From Epilithonimonas sp. JDS (GTDB taxonomy: Bacteria; Bacteroidota; Bacteroidia; Flavobacteriales; Weeksellaceae): DNA of 64,000 nucleotides. Every line of letters starts with the position of its first letter. The stretch's first letter is position 1. The notes under the pieces were generated by a model that was given only the letters and a program-made list of their open reading frames with translations, was not told where the DNA came from and made no database searches. Location of the stretch: positions 62,001-126,000 of the forward strand of contig NZ_JAJSAX010000008.1 of assembly GCF_021261315.1 (NCBI RefSeq), read 5' to 3'. Made by a program: the position numbers and the translations under genes. Shown here piece after piece: positions 34,462-43,582 of the stretch.

Positions 34462-35055
34462 ATGGCTGATATTTTACCTTACTTACTGAGCACTTTTATC
34501 GGAATAGGATTGGCTGCGGCTTCCGGATTCCGGGTTTTCTTACCATTATTTGCTGTAAGCCTTGCTTCGTATGCAGGCTGGATTCCGATGAGTGATAACT
34601 TCGAATGGCTTTCGGGATTGCCGACACTCATTACGACCGGCGTTGCAACTGTGATCGAAATTCTTGCTTATTATATTCCGGTTGTAGATAATTTCCTTGA
34701 CACTTTATCCATTCCTTTGGCAACTGTTGCAGGCTCTGTTCTGTTTGCCAGTCAATTTATGGAATTGGGAACATTTCCGCAATGGGCATTAGCACTGATT
34801 GCAGGTGGTGGAACTGCTGCAACGATTGCTTCAGGCTTTGCAGGAACGCGAGCCGCCTCCACTGCAACGACTGGCGGAATTGGGAATAATCTTGTCGCCA
34901 CCACAGAAACTGCCGGCGCTGGATTGATGTCCGTTCTTTCTATTTTCCTACCTGTGATAGCTTTCATTTTTGCGATTGTATTGATCGTCTTGGTTTTATT
35001 TTTTGGAAGGAAACTTTGGCGGAAAATGAAGACTCAGAATTCTGGGATATTTTGA
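34462..35055 (+). CDS. DUF4126 membrane protein
   Basis: 197 residues, about five hydrophobic segments. Family signs are GIGLAAASGFRVFLPLF at the N-terminus, WLSGLPTLITTGVATVIEILAYYIPVVDN, and the small-residue-rich stretch IAGGGTAATIASGFAGTRAASTATTGGIGN. Predicted integral inner-membrane protein of unknown function. It is followed by a strong terminator. Confidence 0.85.
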   Translation: MADILPYLLSTFIGIGLAAASGFRVFLPLFAVSLASYAGWIPMSDNFEWLSGLPTLITTGVATVIEILAYYIPVVDNFLDTLSIPLATVAGSVLFASQFMELGTFPQWALALIAGGGTAATIASGFAGTRAASTATTGGIGNNLVATTETAGAGLMSVLSIFLPVIAFIFAIVLIVLVLFFGRKLWRKMKTQNSGIF

Positions 35056-35060
35056 AACGA

Positions 35061-35089
35061 AAAAAGACCGCAACTAGCGGTCTTTTTTT
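35061..35089 (+). terminator. terminator after the DUF4126 gene
   Basis: GACCGC/GCGGTC stem (35066-35071, 35077-35082) extended by A-T pairs to 11 bp, loop AACTA, then seven Ts. With the A run on the other side it can also act on the convergent DUF5689 gene. Confidence 0.92.
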
Positions 35090-35109
35090 ATTTTTGGTTG
35101 TAATCTTAA

Positions 35110-36498
35110 TTAGTTAACAACAATATCATCCAATTGGATAGTTGTTGTAACACCTGGATTAGCACCCTCGTATTTGAATACTATAAATCCATTACCTGTA
35201 AGTGCAGCCGGAAGATTATAAGTACCTGCTGGCGCTAAAGTTCCGTATCCTGTAGTCGGAGTTTTTGGAATTGTGAAACTGGACGTTATATCTGTAAGAG
35301 TTGCCGTTGAGATATCAGAACCTGGTGTATAATTAGTAGTTGTATAAACTTTCAAAGCATCTCCATTGTAGAATCCAACGTTAACTCTAAATGCCAATGT
35401 ATTAGCCGCTGTAAAATCTACAGGAACTATAAAGAATGTTTGATAGCTACCACTACCTGCATTCGCCGACATCTGAATATACTTGTTATTGCTAAAAGTT
35501 TTAACTTGCCAGTATCTGTTTGGAGTACCAACATAAGAATAGTTAAGATATTTTGGGAATCCAGAAAAATCTACGGCATAACTTTCAAAGTTTTCTGTGA
35601 AAGCACCAGAGTAAGTGATTGCAGAACCACCTAAAATACCTGTGGCAAATCGATCTTTTGTAAGGTTGATATCGCTAACATTTCTGATAACATTCTGATA
35701 AGTAGAATTGAATTTACTAACAACAAAAGTTATTTCGCCACTCTTATTAGGAATAGCATAAGTTGTAGCTTTGAAGAATCCGTCAGTTCTTAAAATAGCA
35801 CCACCACTTGTATCAACCAAATCTCTATTTGTGTCAACAAATGTACCCGAAGCATCTTTATCCATTAACAATTTCCCAACTGCATTAGATCCGAACTGAA
35901 CATTTTTGACTTTTACTAAAGTATTGACATATTTAGGAGCTGCTGCTTGCGCTAAAGTCACTTCTTGTGGAACGATATTGACAATTTCCAATCCATTACC
36001 AGTACAAACGCCAGACATATATCTACCGATAATAGTCTGAGGTAATCTACCAATTCTGTAATTCGGATCTCTTGCCCCCAATTTCACAACACCTGCATCA
36101 GTTCCTAAAACCAATCCATTAGCTTTAATTCTGATATGTGATCCCACTGGGAAATCTGCATAGTTCATAGATTTGTTAACCTCAATCTGAAGACCCATTG
36201 TGGGATTTTCCGGTTTATCCTGGAATGAAATAGTTTTATAAAAATTTCCACTTTCATCAGAAGAAACTACATAACCATCGAAAATGATCGGCTCTGAAGT
36301 GGGCTTATTTGGGATTGTAAGTGTGTCACCTGCAGCAACCATTTCTACCACCTGAGCCATCGTTTTTGTTGGCGCATCAAATTTGTTTGTACATGTGATT
36401 TCTGGTGCGTCCCAATTGTCATCATGGACGCAAGAAATCTGTGTTGCTGCTACAATTGCAGCACCTAGACTGATTTTTAAAATATTCTTTATATTCAT
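35110..36498 (-). CDS. DUF5689 surface lipoprotein
   Basis: 462 residues. A signal peptide ends ATQISC (lipid cysteine near residue 23). Residues about 40-270 match the DUF5689 pattern (IFDGYVVSSDESGNFYKTISFQD, GSHIRIKANGLVLG, RLPQTIIGRYMSG). The C-terminal part (about 300-462) is a jelly-roll-like domain (FTENFESYAVDFSGFP, FFIVPVDFTAANTLAFRVNV, TTTIQLDDIVVN), resembling choice-of-anchor domains. It is encoded 25 bp after the TonB receptor gene and probably forms the surface lid of that uptake system. Confidence 0.88.
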   Translation of the reverse strand: MNIKNILKISLGAAIVAATQISCVHDDNWDAPEITCTNKFDAPTKTMAQVVEMVAAGDTLTIPNKPTSEPIIFDGYVVSSDESGNFYKTISFQDKPENPTMGLQIEVNKSMNYADFPVGSHIRIKANGLVLGTDAGVVKLGARDPNYRIGRLPQTIIGRYMSGVCTGNGLEIVNIVPQEVTLAQAAAPKYVNTLVKVKNVQFGSNAVGKLLMDKDASGTFVDTNRDLVDTSGGAILRTDGFFKATTYAIPNKSGEITFVVSKFNSTYQNVIRNVSDINLTKDRFATGILGGSAITYSGAFTENFESYAVDFSGFPKYLNYSYVGTPNRYWQVKTFSNNKYIQMSANAGSGSYQTFFIVPVDFTAANTLAFRVNVGFYNGDALKVYTTTNYTPGSDISTATLTDITSSFTIPKTPTTGYGTLAPAGTYNLPAALTGNGFIVFKYEGANPGVTTTIQLDDIVVN

Positions 36499-36523
36499 TT
36501 TTTTCTGTTTTATTGGTTGTTTT

Positions 36524-39364
36524 TTAGAATCTTACTTGTAGGTTTACAAAATATGAACGCCCTTGTGTGTACCAATATTTTGGAGCAAAACTTGGGTTTT
36601 TACTATTAAATTCGTTCTCAAAGTTGATATCACCATCCGCATTTCTGATTTGCTCAAATCCTCCGGTTATATAATTTGTGTTATCAAATATATTATTAAC
36701 AGAAGCTGAAATTAGTAAATAATATTTACCAAATATCCAAGATTTACCAACGTTTGCATTGAAGAAATGCGCAGAAGGTAGTTTTTTCTGAGCCATATAA
36801 TAATTAACTTTATCCTGATCAAGATTCTCGAAAGGTACGTTACTGTAATTATTCTGGATAAACTGCTCGGTTCTCAATAATGCACTTGGATCCAAGTTGT
36901 TATCATCTAAATAATTCCAGTTGGCGCCAACCCACCAGTATTTTGGAGAGCTATATCTTAAACCAGCGGAGAACGCTTTTTGTGGTGTTCCTCCTACCTT
37001 CATACCTTTGATATAAGATGTTCCCAGATTGGAGTAAGGAGCTGCCAAAACGTCTGATGCCACATAAACAGTTGGTGTGTTTCTGTAGGTGTAATCACCC
37101 CAGTTTGCAACACCCTGGAAAGATAATGTTGGTAGGATTTTGACATCCACACCCAGTTCAGCTCCCATATTTCTTTTGTCTACATTGGACATTGTTTGAG
37201 TCACAAAAGCACTGGCTTCAATATCTGAGGCACCTTCATCTCCTTCAGTTGAGGAAAGCCTTAATCCATCTACAAAATATCTTTGAACACTGGTATCATT
37301 TTGTGTATCAACATAATAACCGGTAACTCTAAGTTTCATAAAAGGTGATGAAACTATATAACTGATGTCATTTGCACTGATAACTGCATTTTTAACACCT
37401 GGTGCAGAATAGTTATTGTTTCTTGGATTAATAAAAATATCCTCTAGGAATGGTGCCTGTGAGAAGTAAGCTCCATTATAAACCAAGAAGTTTCTTCCAT
37501 TAATTTTATAAACAACTTGTCCTTTTAAGCCATAATTCCAGAAATTAAAGTCCTGACTCTTACCAAACGAAGTGTTCTGATATAAATAATGTCTGAATAG
37601 TCCTTCTCTGTTGGATGTTGAATATCCAAATAAACCACTTACAAATACATCAAAATTTCCTGTAGAAAATTTGAATCCTGGATTTACTTTAACTTCCTGT
37701 CTTCTTAGAATATAATCATAAGTCACTTTATCTCCAACGTGTTTCTGAACATTGGTATCATCCACATTGTAAAGTCCGGATGATCCTGGTCTGTTCGACG
37801 ATGCAAAAGGGTCCATATGCAGCATATAATCTGCGCCAAGAAGATCATTGATTTCTCTATAATATTCTGAACGATAATTTTGGTAAGATAAGTTCAATAT
37901 AAATCTTGATTTATCTGTAAAATTATAAGTGTAATGAGTTGCTGCATTCCATATTTTATCATCACTTACATCATTTACAAGAAAATATCTTGCGCTTCCT
38001 GTAGGACTTTTTTGGTTGGCTGCATACATATTATTCCAGTTGAGCTGGGTAATACTTTGGTCATTATTTTGCCAAGCGTTGAGCAATGTGTTGTACTCAT
38101 CCCTAAGAGTAGCATAATCTGCAGGTGTTGTATTGGTCCCAATATTCGAAATACTGTACTGGATACTATTTAATGGATAACTTGGCAAGTTTTTGTAATA
38201 GGTTGGAGAAGGGTTTACAACATTCTGCCAATCCAATCTGGATCCTTTGTCCTTACCAAACTGATAAGAAACAGAAGTCCATAAATTTGAGTTTTTGTTG
38301 ATCTTCAAGAAATCCTGAAGTTGGAAAAGAGGCTGGAATGTTTTTCTAACTCTCTCACTTCTTTTCTCTCCATTTTGCCATCCCCAATAAGAATTGTAAT
38401 GTACACCTCTGTAATCATAAACTTCCTGAGTATTTGGACTGGAAGTAGATCTTCTTGTAGGTGAAGCAAATGCATTGAAAGTCATAGTATGTCTGTCACT
38501 GAATTTCTTCTCAACACCTAAGTAAGTCCCGTAAGCATCATAGAAAGTTCCGTCCTGGATTCCTTCTTCTGCCCATCTTTTAGCACCCATTAAGGTGAAA
38601 GCCCATCCGCTTTTAGACATTCCGGAAGTGTATCTCAAAGAAACTCTTTGTCTGTAATTTCTATTTGTGATAGAGTAAACAGCTTGGAAGCCCTTTCTGT
38701 ATTCGCTTGCTTTTGTATTTTTGTAAATAACACCGCTGTTTCCTCCGAATGCATATTCTGAAGGTGAATGATTTGCAGCAATTTCCGGGTATCTTACAAT
38801 TTCGTTCAGACCGCCCCAATTAGAAAAATCTACATTTCCATTATCAGATTTAACCATAGAAACACCATTCATCATGTTTTCGGAAGTTCTACCGTCAACA
38901 CCTCTCGGTCTGAACCAATAAGCGCCAAGGTCAAAACTTGCTATCCTGTTGAAAACATCTTGAGAGGATTGTAATAATCCAACTGTCGAAGTTTGACCAC
39001 TTCCTTCATCATCACCGTTATCAAGGATTGCAAGGCCTTGATCTGCTCCGGTCAATGTGGAATAAAGGGTAATGACTCCCAGGTCTTTTCTTTTTTCTGT
39101 AGTAATGTCAAATTCCAAAGTTTTTGTCTCGAAATTTGGTTTCGTTACCACAATCTGATAATGTCCGGTTTTCAGATCTACAAACTGAAAATATCCAATT
39201 TTGTCTGCCGAGACACCATTACCTTCTCCTTTTAGATCTACTTGTGCTTTCTCCACGGGTTTCCCGTCAGCATCTTTCAGGTATGCAAAAACCGTAGTCT
39301 GTGCATAGTAAAATGATGCCGGAAGCATTGTAAATAAGGAGATTAATGATAATTTTTTAATCAT
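36524..39364 (-). CDS. TonB-dependent receptor with N-terminal carboxypeptidase-like domain
   Basis: 946-residue outer-membrane receptor. A signal peptide (ending FYYAQ) is followed by a carboxypeptidase regulatory-like domain (about 25-110: TVFAYLKDADGKPVEKAQVDL), a plug (about 125-240: DVFNRIASFDLGAYWFRPRG, GNSGVIYKNT) and a barrel ending VNLQVRF. It forms a unit with the DUF5689 lipoprotein gene, as SusC/D-like pairs do, and faces a secreted nuclease-type enzyme gene across a 309-bp divergent region. Uptake of products from nucleic acid or phosphate-ester breakdown is a reasonable inference. Confidence 0.9.
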   Translation of the reverse strand: MIKKLSLISLFTMLPASFYYAQTTVFAYLKDADGKPVEKAQVDLKGEGNGVSADKIGYFQFVDLKTGHYQIVVTKPNFETKTLEFDITTEKRKDLGVITLYSTLTGADQGLAILDNGDDEGSGQTSTVGLLQSSQDVFNRIASFDLGAYWFRPRGVDGRTSENMMNGVSMVKSDNGNVDFSNWGGLNEIVRYPEIAANHSPSEYAFGGNSGVIYKNTKASEYRKGFQAVYSITNRNYRQRVSLRYTSGMSKSGWAFTLMGAKRWAEEGIQDGTFYDAYGTYLGVEKKFSDRHTMTFNAFASPTRRSTSSPNTQEVYDYRGVHYNSYWGWQNGEKRSERVRKTFQPLFQLQDFLKINKNSNLWTSVSYQFGKDKGSRLDWQNVVNPSPTYYKNLPSYPLNSIQYSISNIGTNTTPADYATLRDEYNTLLNAWQNNDQSITQLNWNNMYAANQKSPTGSARYFLVNDVSDDKIWNAATHYTYNFTDKSRFILNLSYQNYRSEYYREINDLLGADYMLHMDPFASSNRPGSSGLYNVDDTNVQKHVGDKVTYDYILRRQEVKVNPGFKFSTGNFDVFVSGLFGYSTSNREGLFRHYLYQNTSFGKSQDFNFWNYGLKGQVVYKINGRNFLVYNGAYFSQAPFLEDIFINPRNNNYSAPGVKNAVISANDISYIVSSPFMKLRVTGYYVDTQNDTSVQRYFVDGLRLSSTEGDEGASDIEASAFVTQTMSNVDKRNMGAELGVDVKILPTLSFQGVANWGDYTYRNTPTVYVASDVLAAPYSNLGTSYIKGMKVGGTPQKAFSAGLRYSSPKYWWVGANWNYLDDNNLDPSALLRTEQFIQNNYSNVPFENLDQDKVNYYMAQKKLPSAHFFNANVGKSWIFGKYYLLISASVNNIFDNTNYITGGFEQIRNADGDINFENEFNSKNPSFAPKYWYTQGRSYFVNLQVRF

Positions 39365-39395
39365 AAATCAATTAGGTTTTGTTTGCTCTTTTTTT

Positions 39396-39428
39396 CTAAT
39401 ATACAGTCCGTTACGCACGGAACGCAAA
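39396..39428 (-). promoter_or_regulatory. promoter of the TonB receptor/DUF5689 unit with palindrome in the spacer
   Basis: On the minus strand TTTG (complement 39425-39428), a 21-nt spacer, and TATATTAG (complement 39396-39403, one mismatch to TAnnTTTG). The spacer holds the inverted repeat TCCGT-tacgc-ACGGA (39407-39421), a good position for a repressor operator. The start codon is about 30 nt downstream. Confidence 0.5.
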
Positions 39429-39536
39429 TGTAAATAAATTTTCGATAATTAAAACTTTTTAACATTTTATTTGTTTTAACAAATTGTCAATTATTTGCAA
39501 CGCTAATATCAATTGTCAAAAACTTGAAATTTTTAT

Positions 39537-39566
39537 TTTGCCACACTCCAAAAAAAATTACTTTTG
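39537..39566 (+). promoter_or_regulatory. promoter of the secreted nuclease-type gene
   Basis: TTTG (39537-39540), 18-nt spacer, TACTTTTG (39559-39566), a full Bacteroidota-type promoter. It predicts a leader of about 100 nt before the ATG at 39674. Confidence 0.6.
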
Positions 39567-39673
39567 TAGCCTTACATATTTTTATTTTATGAAATCGCCA
39601 TGATTTGAAAAACTCAAACATTGTAAAAATTGTAGCGATACCATAAGAGCATAAAAAACAATAAAATCTACTT

Positions 39674-40879
39674 ATGAAAAATATTTTTAGCTTAATTGCT
39701 ATTTTAAGTTTGTCCTTATTATCAGCACAGCAAAAAAGACAGGTGCGTGCTGCTACCGTAGGATTTCTGAATGTTGAAAATCTTTGGGACACCGTTCGTT
39801 CCGCTGATTATATAGATGGAACGAAGGACATCGGCAACCCTGCGTTTCACAGAAGTGTGCCTTTGGATTCCATAAAATATCTTGAAGTAACAGAAAAAGA
39901 TTATGCTGGCCCGTGGAACGATCAAGCACTTAAAGGTAAGAAAGTGGTAAGAATCCAAGGCGGATCTGAAGAGTTCACTCCAAAAAGTGGTAAAAACTAT
40001 AACTACAAGATCTACAAACAAAAATTAGAAAACGAAGCCAAAGTTATTTCCGAAATGGGAAGAGCTTACACCAACACAGCGCCTGTCGTGGTAGGTATGA
40101 TAGAGGTAGAAAACCGTCAGGTAATGGAAGATATCGTGAAAGAACCAGCGATTGCAAAGTATGATTATGGTGTTGTTCATTTTAATTCTTACGATTACAG
40201 AGGTATAGACGTTGGTTTCATTTATCAGAAAAGAAGATTCACGCCATCCAAATCTTGGAAAAAAGAAGTGAAAATTTTCGGCGACGAAGGTAAAAGAGAA
40301 TACACCAGAGATATTGTTGTATTGACCGGTTTCCTGGACAACGAAAAAGTAGCATTCTTCCTAAATCACTGGCCATCCAGAAGAGGCGGAGAAGCTGCTT
40401 CTCTTCCAAAACGTAATGCTGCAGCGGCAATCCTTAAAAAAGAAATGGACAGCGTACAGGCATTGGATCCTTCTACAAAAATGTTTGCGATGGGTGATTT
40501 CAATGATGATCCCATCAGCCCAAGTTTAAAAAACTATCTGAAAGCAGCCGGAAATCCGAAAGATCTTTCAGAAACGACGCCTTACTTAAATTTGATGTAT
40601 CCATTATATAAGAATGGTGTGGCATCTTTAGCCTATCAGGATTCACCAAACTTATTCGATCAGATCATTGTTTCCGCTAATTTATATTCGCCAAACAAAG
40701 AATTGAGAAAAGATTACACGGTTTTCAAAGCTGAGATTTTTGCACCAGCTTATTTGGTTAATAAAGAAGGGAATTACAAAGGTTATCCGTTCCGTTCTTG
40801 GAATGGCGATCAGTTCACCGGCGGTTATTCCGATCACTTTCCGGCGTTTGTAGTTCTGCAAAAAGATCCGGCACCTTAA
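39674..40879 (+). CDS. secreted endonuclease/exonuclease/phosphatase (EEP) family protein
   Basis: 401 residues with a signal peptide (IAILSLSLLSAQ). EEP catalytic motifs: FLNVENLWD (Asn), VVVGMIEVENRQV (metal Glu), YDYRGIDVGFIY, FFLNHWPSRRGG (His), MGDFNDDP (Asp/Asn pair) and the terminal GYSDHFPAFV (Asp-His). The fold includes nucleases and phospho- or sphingolipid phosphodiesterases; NHWPSR is the form seen in secreted bacterial nucleases. No type IX secretion tail is visible, so it may stay periplasmic. Divergent from a TonB receptor/DUF5689 pair. Confidence 0.85.
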   Translation: MKNIFSLIAILSLSLLSAQQKRQVRAATVGFLNVENLWDTVRSADYIDGTKDIGNPAFHRSVPLDSIKYLEVTEKDYAGPWNDQALKGKKVVRIQGGSEEFTPKSGKNYNYKIYKQKLENEAKVISEMGRAYTNTAPVVVGMIEVENRQVMEDIVKEPAIAKYDYGVVHFNSYDYRGIDVGFIYQKRRFTPSKSWKKEVKIFGDEGKREYTRDIVVLTGFLDNEKVAFFLNHWPSRRGGEAASLPKRNAAAAILKKEMDSVQALDPSTKMFAMGDFNDDPISPSLKNYLKAAGNPKDLSETTPYLNLMYPLYKNGVASLAYQDSPNLFDQIIVSANLYSPNKELRKDYTVFKAEIFAPAYLVNKEGNYKGYPFRSWNGDQFTGGYSDHFPAFVVLQKDPAP

Positions 40880-40905
40880 TATTTCTACAATTTCAAATAC
40901 ATATC

Positions 40906-40936
40906 AACCGTTTCAAATCTTTGGAACGGTTTTTTG
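40906..40936 (+). terminator. terminator after the EEP gene
   Basis: AACCGTTTC and its partner in GGAACGGTT (about 40906-40914 and 40923-40931) pair with one G-U, followed by Ts, 27 bp after the stop codon. Confidence 0.8.
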
Positions 40937-40951
40937 TTTACTTCAGATAAA

Positions 40952-41025
40952 AATTATTTGGGCAGCTCTTTCCGCCTTCCACTCCCTCCCGATTTTACAT
41001 CGGGATCCGTTCAAGTCGGGCTGCG
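40952..41025 (-). repeat. dispersed repeat, family B, copy
   Basis: On the minus strand it begins CGCAGCCCGACTTGAACGGA, contains an internal hairpin ATCCCGATgtaaaATCGGGA, and ends GGCGGAAAGAGCTGCCCAAA. Its ends match the element at 60830-60922. The segment after it to 41164 has no recognised feature. Confidence 0.75.
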
Positions 41026-41164
41026 AGAGATTCTCCGTTCCAAAATGAGCTTTAAAATAACTTATGTAACTTAGAGCCTTAGGCTTTGCAATTGTCTTTA
41101 AGTACAAATCTGCCGAATCTGAAAAATCTGCGAGAAATTTAAACTCCAAAAACAAATCTCAAAA

Positions 41165-41590
41165 ATGAAAAATATAATCGCAATCGCCATACTTTCCGCT
41201 TTCATCTGTTCTTGCTCCACAGGTTCAAAACCAAAATCAGAAGATCAAAAACCATCCATCACAACCCAAAAGAAAACCGATTCTGCCGACGAATGGGAAA
41301 TCACGGTTTTCGATGCGGAATATGAAAACTTCGTGGCAACCAGAGCACAGCCAAAATCAATGTTCACTGAATCAAGTCTCAAATCGAGAAATACAATCTT
41401 AGTCAACGAATGGAATTCCAGATTCTATTCCGGCATCAACCGCAATTTTTACGAAGTCGCTATTGACTATGATCCAAAAGAAAACTACGGATTAGATTTC
41501 GAATACCGAATGTATCAATTCTTCGCCTATTGTAATTGGAAATATGGAATCCAATTCAATGGACTGAGAGGAATCGATAAGGTAAAATAG
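41165..41590 (+). CDS. DUF6146-like lipoprotein
   Basis: 141 residues with a lipoprotein signal (LSAFICSCSTG). The mature part EWEITVFDAEYENFVATRAQP, NTILVNEWNSRF, and EYRMYQFFAYCNWKYGIQF is a Bacteroidota-restricted family that I believe is DUF6146. Function unknown. It is isolated, between two terminators. Confidence 0.75.
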   Translation: MKNIIAIAILSAFICSCSTGSKPKSEDQKPSITTQKKTDSADEWEITVFDAEYENFVATRAQPKSMFTESSLKSRNTILVNEWNSRFYSGINRNFYEVAIDYDPKENYGLDFEYRMYQFFAYCNWKYGIQFNGLRGIDKVK

Positions 41591-41591
41591 A

Positions 41592-41617
41592 AAAAGACTG
41601 CAAATTTGCAGTCTTTT
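41592..41617. terminator. bidirectional terminator between the DUF6146 gene and prfA
   Basis: Fully palindromic 26-bp sequence: AAAAGACTGC and GCAGTCTTTT flanking AAATTT. It serves both convergent genes. Confidence 0.9.
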
Positions 41618-41638
41618 ATTTATAGTAAATTGAAAATC

Positions 41639-42727
41639 TTAAGAAATTCCCTCTTCTTCTCCTTTTAATTTCTCAGCATTTTCCGCCATTATCACAGCAT
41701 CGATCATCTCAGAAATATCGCCGTTCATATAAGCATCCAGATTGTACATCGATTTGTTGATCCTGTGATCCGTCACCCTTCCTTGCGGATAGTTGTACGT
41801 TTTGATTTTTGCAGAACGGTCACCTGTGGAAACCATTGATTTACGTTGTGCCGCAATATCCCCAACAGATTTCTGAACCTCGATATCGTATAACTTCGTA
41901 CGAAGCATTTCCATTGCTAACTCTCTGTTTGCCAACTGAGAACGCGCTTGCTGACAAACCACGACCATACCAGATGGTTTGTGCGTCAACTGTACTTTTG
42001 TCTCAACCTTGTTTACGTTCTGTCCACCAGCTCCTCCGGAACGTGACGTCTGCATCTCGATGTCTGCAGGATTCAGTTCAAAATCAATTTCTTCCGCTTC
42101 TGGCAAAACAGCAATCGTAATCGCAGACGTATGAACACGACCTTGAGATTCGGTTTCCGGAACACGCTGTACACGGTGAACGCCGGATTCAAATTTCATA
42201 ATCCCGTAAACACCTTCGCCTTCTACTTTCAAGATCAATTCTTTGTAACCTTTTGTAGATTCGCTGGAATCGGTGATCTCGTGTTTCCAACCTTTCGTTT
42301 TGAAATACATGGCGTAAGCTCTGTAAACATCTTCCACGAATATCGCGGCTTCATCGCCACCTGTTCCGGCACGAAGTTCCACGATTACGTTTTTGTCATC
42401 GGTTGGATCTTTCGGGATCAATAGGAATTTAAGCTGCTCCTCATATTCAGGCAACTTATCCATCGCTTCATACTTCTCCTGTTTCGCCATTTCCACGAAT
42501 TCTTTGTCAGAACCGTCGGCAATGATCTCATCGGATTCTGCAATCGTGTCTAGGGCACCTTTATATTCATCAAATACTTTCACGATCTTTCCCAGATCGC
42601 TGTATTCTTTGTTGAGTGTGGAATATCTTTTTTGGTCAGTGATCACATCTGGTTGGATGATAAGATCCGCGACCTCATTATATCGTTGTTTTATCGCTTC
42701 CAGTTTTGGAATTAATGACTTGGACAT
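41639..42727 (-). CDS. prfA: PrfA, peptide chain release factor 1
   Basis: Recognises UAA and UAG stop codons and triggers peptide release on the ribosome. The 362-residue protein has the class I signature [21 protein letters not shown] with the catalytic GGQ, the N-terminal [15 protein letters not shown], and the C-terminal [19 protein letters not shown] typical of release factor 1 proteins. No frameshift is present, which argues for RF1 and not RF2. Confidence 0.96.
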   Translation of the reverse strand: MSKSLIPKLEAIKQRYNEVADLIIQPDVITDQKRYSTLNKEYSDLGKIVKVFDEYKGALDTIAESDEIIADGSDKEFVEMAKQEKYEAMDKLPEYEEQLKFLLIPKDPTDDKNVIVELRAGTGGDEAAIFVEDVYRAYAMYFKTKGWKHEITDSSESTKGYKELILKVEGEGVYGIMKFESGVHRVQRVPETESQGRVHTSAITIAVLPEAEEIDFELNPADIEMQTSRSGGAGGQNVNKVETKVQLTHKPSGMVVVCQQARSQLANRELAMEMLRTKLYDIEVQKSVGDIAAQRKSMVSTGDRSAKIKTYNYPQGRVTDHRINKSMYNLDAYMNGDISEMIDAVIMAENAEKLKGEEEGIS

Positions 42728-42744
42728 ATTAAATTTTTAATGTG

Positions 42745-42752
42745 CAAAGATA
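42745..42752 (-). promoter_or_regulatory. -7 box of prfA
   Basis: TATCTTTG on the minus strand, 17 nt before the prfA ATG. Confidence 0.5.
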
Positions 42753-42835
42753 CGGAATTAAGAATCAAGAAAAAAGAGGCAAGAATAATGACTCGAGATT
42801 CAAGAAAGAGAGTTTGATTTTACTATGATTTTTGT

Positions 42836-42940
42836 AAACCACAAAGACACAAAGTTTTTGCACAACGCTCGCTAAGCTAATTTAAAATATTGAACATCTA
42901 CCTGTGCTCTTTGTGAAATTCTTTTGTGCCTTTGTGGTTA
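42836..42940. repeat. palindromic dispersed-repeat-like element between prfA and a small gene
   Basis: Left arm AACCACAAAGACACAAAG (about 42837-42854) and right arm CTTTTGTGCCTTTGTGGTT (42921-42939) are near-perfect inverted copies around a 65-bp centre. The element is unrelated to families A and B and has no coding frame. The rest of the gap (42753-42835) is purine-rich simple sequence. Confidence 0.7.
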
Positions 42941-42941
42941 A

Positions 42942-42975
42942 AAAGAAAAATCCACTCTCAAAAAAGAATGGATTT
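42942..42975 (-). terminator. terminator after the small membrane-protein gene
   Basis: Stem AAATCCA/TGGATTT (42948-42954, 42969-42975) with a T-rich tail on the minus strand, about 55 bp past that gene's stop. Confidence 0.75.
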
Positions 42976-43029
42976 AATATATATTGTTTCGCTTTGAGTG
43001 CAATCTCTCACGAAAAGAAAATTGCCATA

Positions 43030-43305
43030 TTAATGGTGGTGACCGTGGCTCACTGGTTTTTCACCTGCAGGTCTTTGGTAGATCACCTCTACACCTTCCT
43101 GCTCATAAAGCTTTTTGTATCTGATCTTTTCTGGGTCGAAGTTCTTGTTGATCTTCCCAAAATATTCCGCTACACCTTCTGTTAACCAAAGTGGTACGAT
43201 GAATCCGAAGAACATCAAAATACACCAAAATCCACAAATCATCATTGTGAAGAAATAGATTGTCCAAAGGAATTGGTAAACCGGCCAGAATGCTGATAAC
43301 ATCAT
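43030..43305 (-). CDS. small membrane protein with histidine-rich tail
   Basis: About 91 residues from MMLSAFWPVYQFLW. Two adjacent hydrophobic segments cover residues 4-45; then follow a charged region (KINKNFDPEKIRYKKLYEQ) and a tail ending SHGHHH. No family recognised. The frame can be extended seven codons to a TTG, but that TTG lies inside the promoter box (43324-43331), so the ATG is chosen. The polyhistidine end could bind metal, but it may be chance. Confidence 0.6.
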   Translation of the reverse strand: MMLSAFWPVYQFLWTIYFFTMMICGFWCILMFFGFIVPLWLTEGVAEYFGKINKNFDPEKIRYKKLYEQEGVEVIYQRPAGEKPVSHGHHH

Positions 43306-43323
43306 AATGCTATATATTTTTAG

Positions 43324-43355
43324 CAAAAGTAGATGATTTTACCAAAACTCACAAA
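43324..43355 (-). promoter_or_regulatory. promoter of the small membrane-protein gene
   Basis: On the minus strand TTTG (complement 43352-43355), a 20-nt spacer and TACTTTTG (complement 43324-43331): a full match to the Bacteroidota promoter form. Transcription should start close to 43318, about a dozen nt before the ATG. Confidence 0.7.
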
Positions 43356-43466
43356 ATTTCTGACTTGATTTTTTTCATTTTGCTGAACTTTTAGTTTTTA
43401 GTAATTTCGTAAGGTTGTAAAAATCAATGTTAAGTTGGTGGGAAAAGTTAAATAAAAAAGGCAAAT

Positions 43467-43557
43467 CCCCTAGCCCCGATAGTAGCGGTTACCCCACAGC
43501 AAGCGATGGTAAAGGCGTTGGCGCGAGGAGTAATAGCGGATAGCAGGAAACAGCTCC
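43467..43557 (+). repeat. dispersed repeat, family A, copy 2
   Basis: 91 bp, starting CCCCTAGCCCCGAT and ending GGAAACAGCTCC, in the same orientation and length as copy 1 (24008-24098). It ends 25 bp before the fumC start codon, so it lies in the fumC 5' region; a weak -7-like box (TAATTTCG) lies upstream at about 43402. Confidence 0.85.
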
Positions 43558-43582
43558 TAAAAAAATAAATAAATATAAAATA

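Noticed and set aside
40943..41155. A 70-codon minus-strand frame over the family B repeat
   Set aside because: Most of it is repeat sequence and the ends are unsupported.
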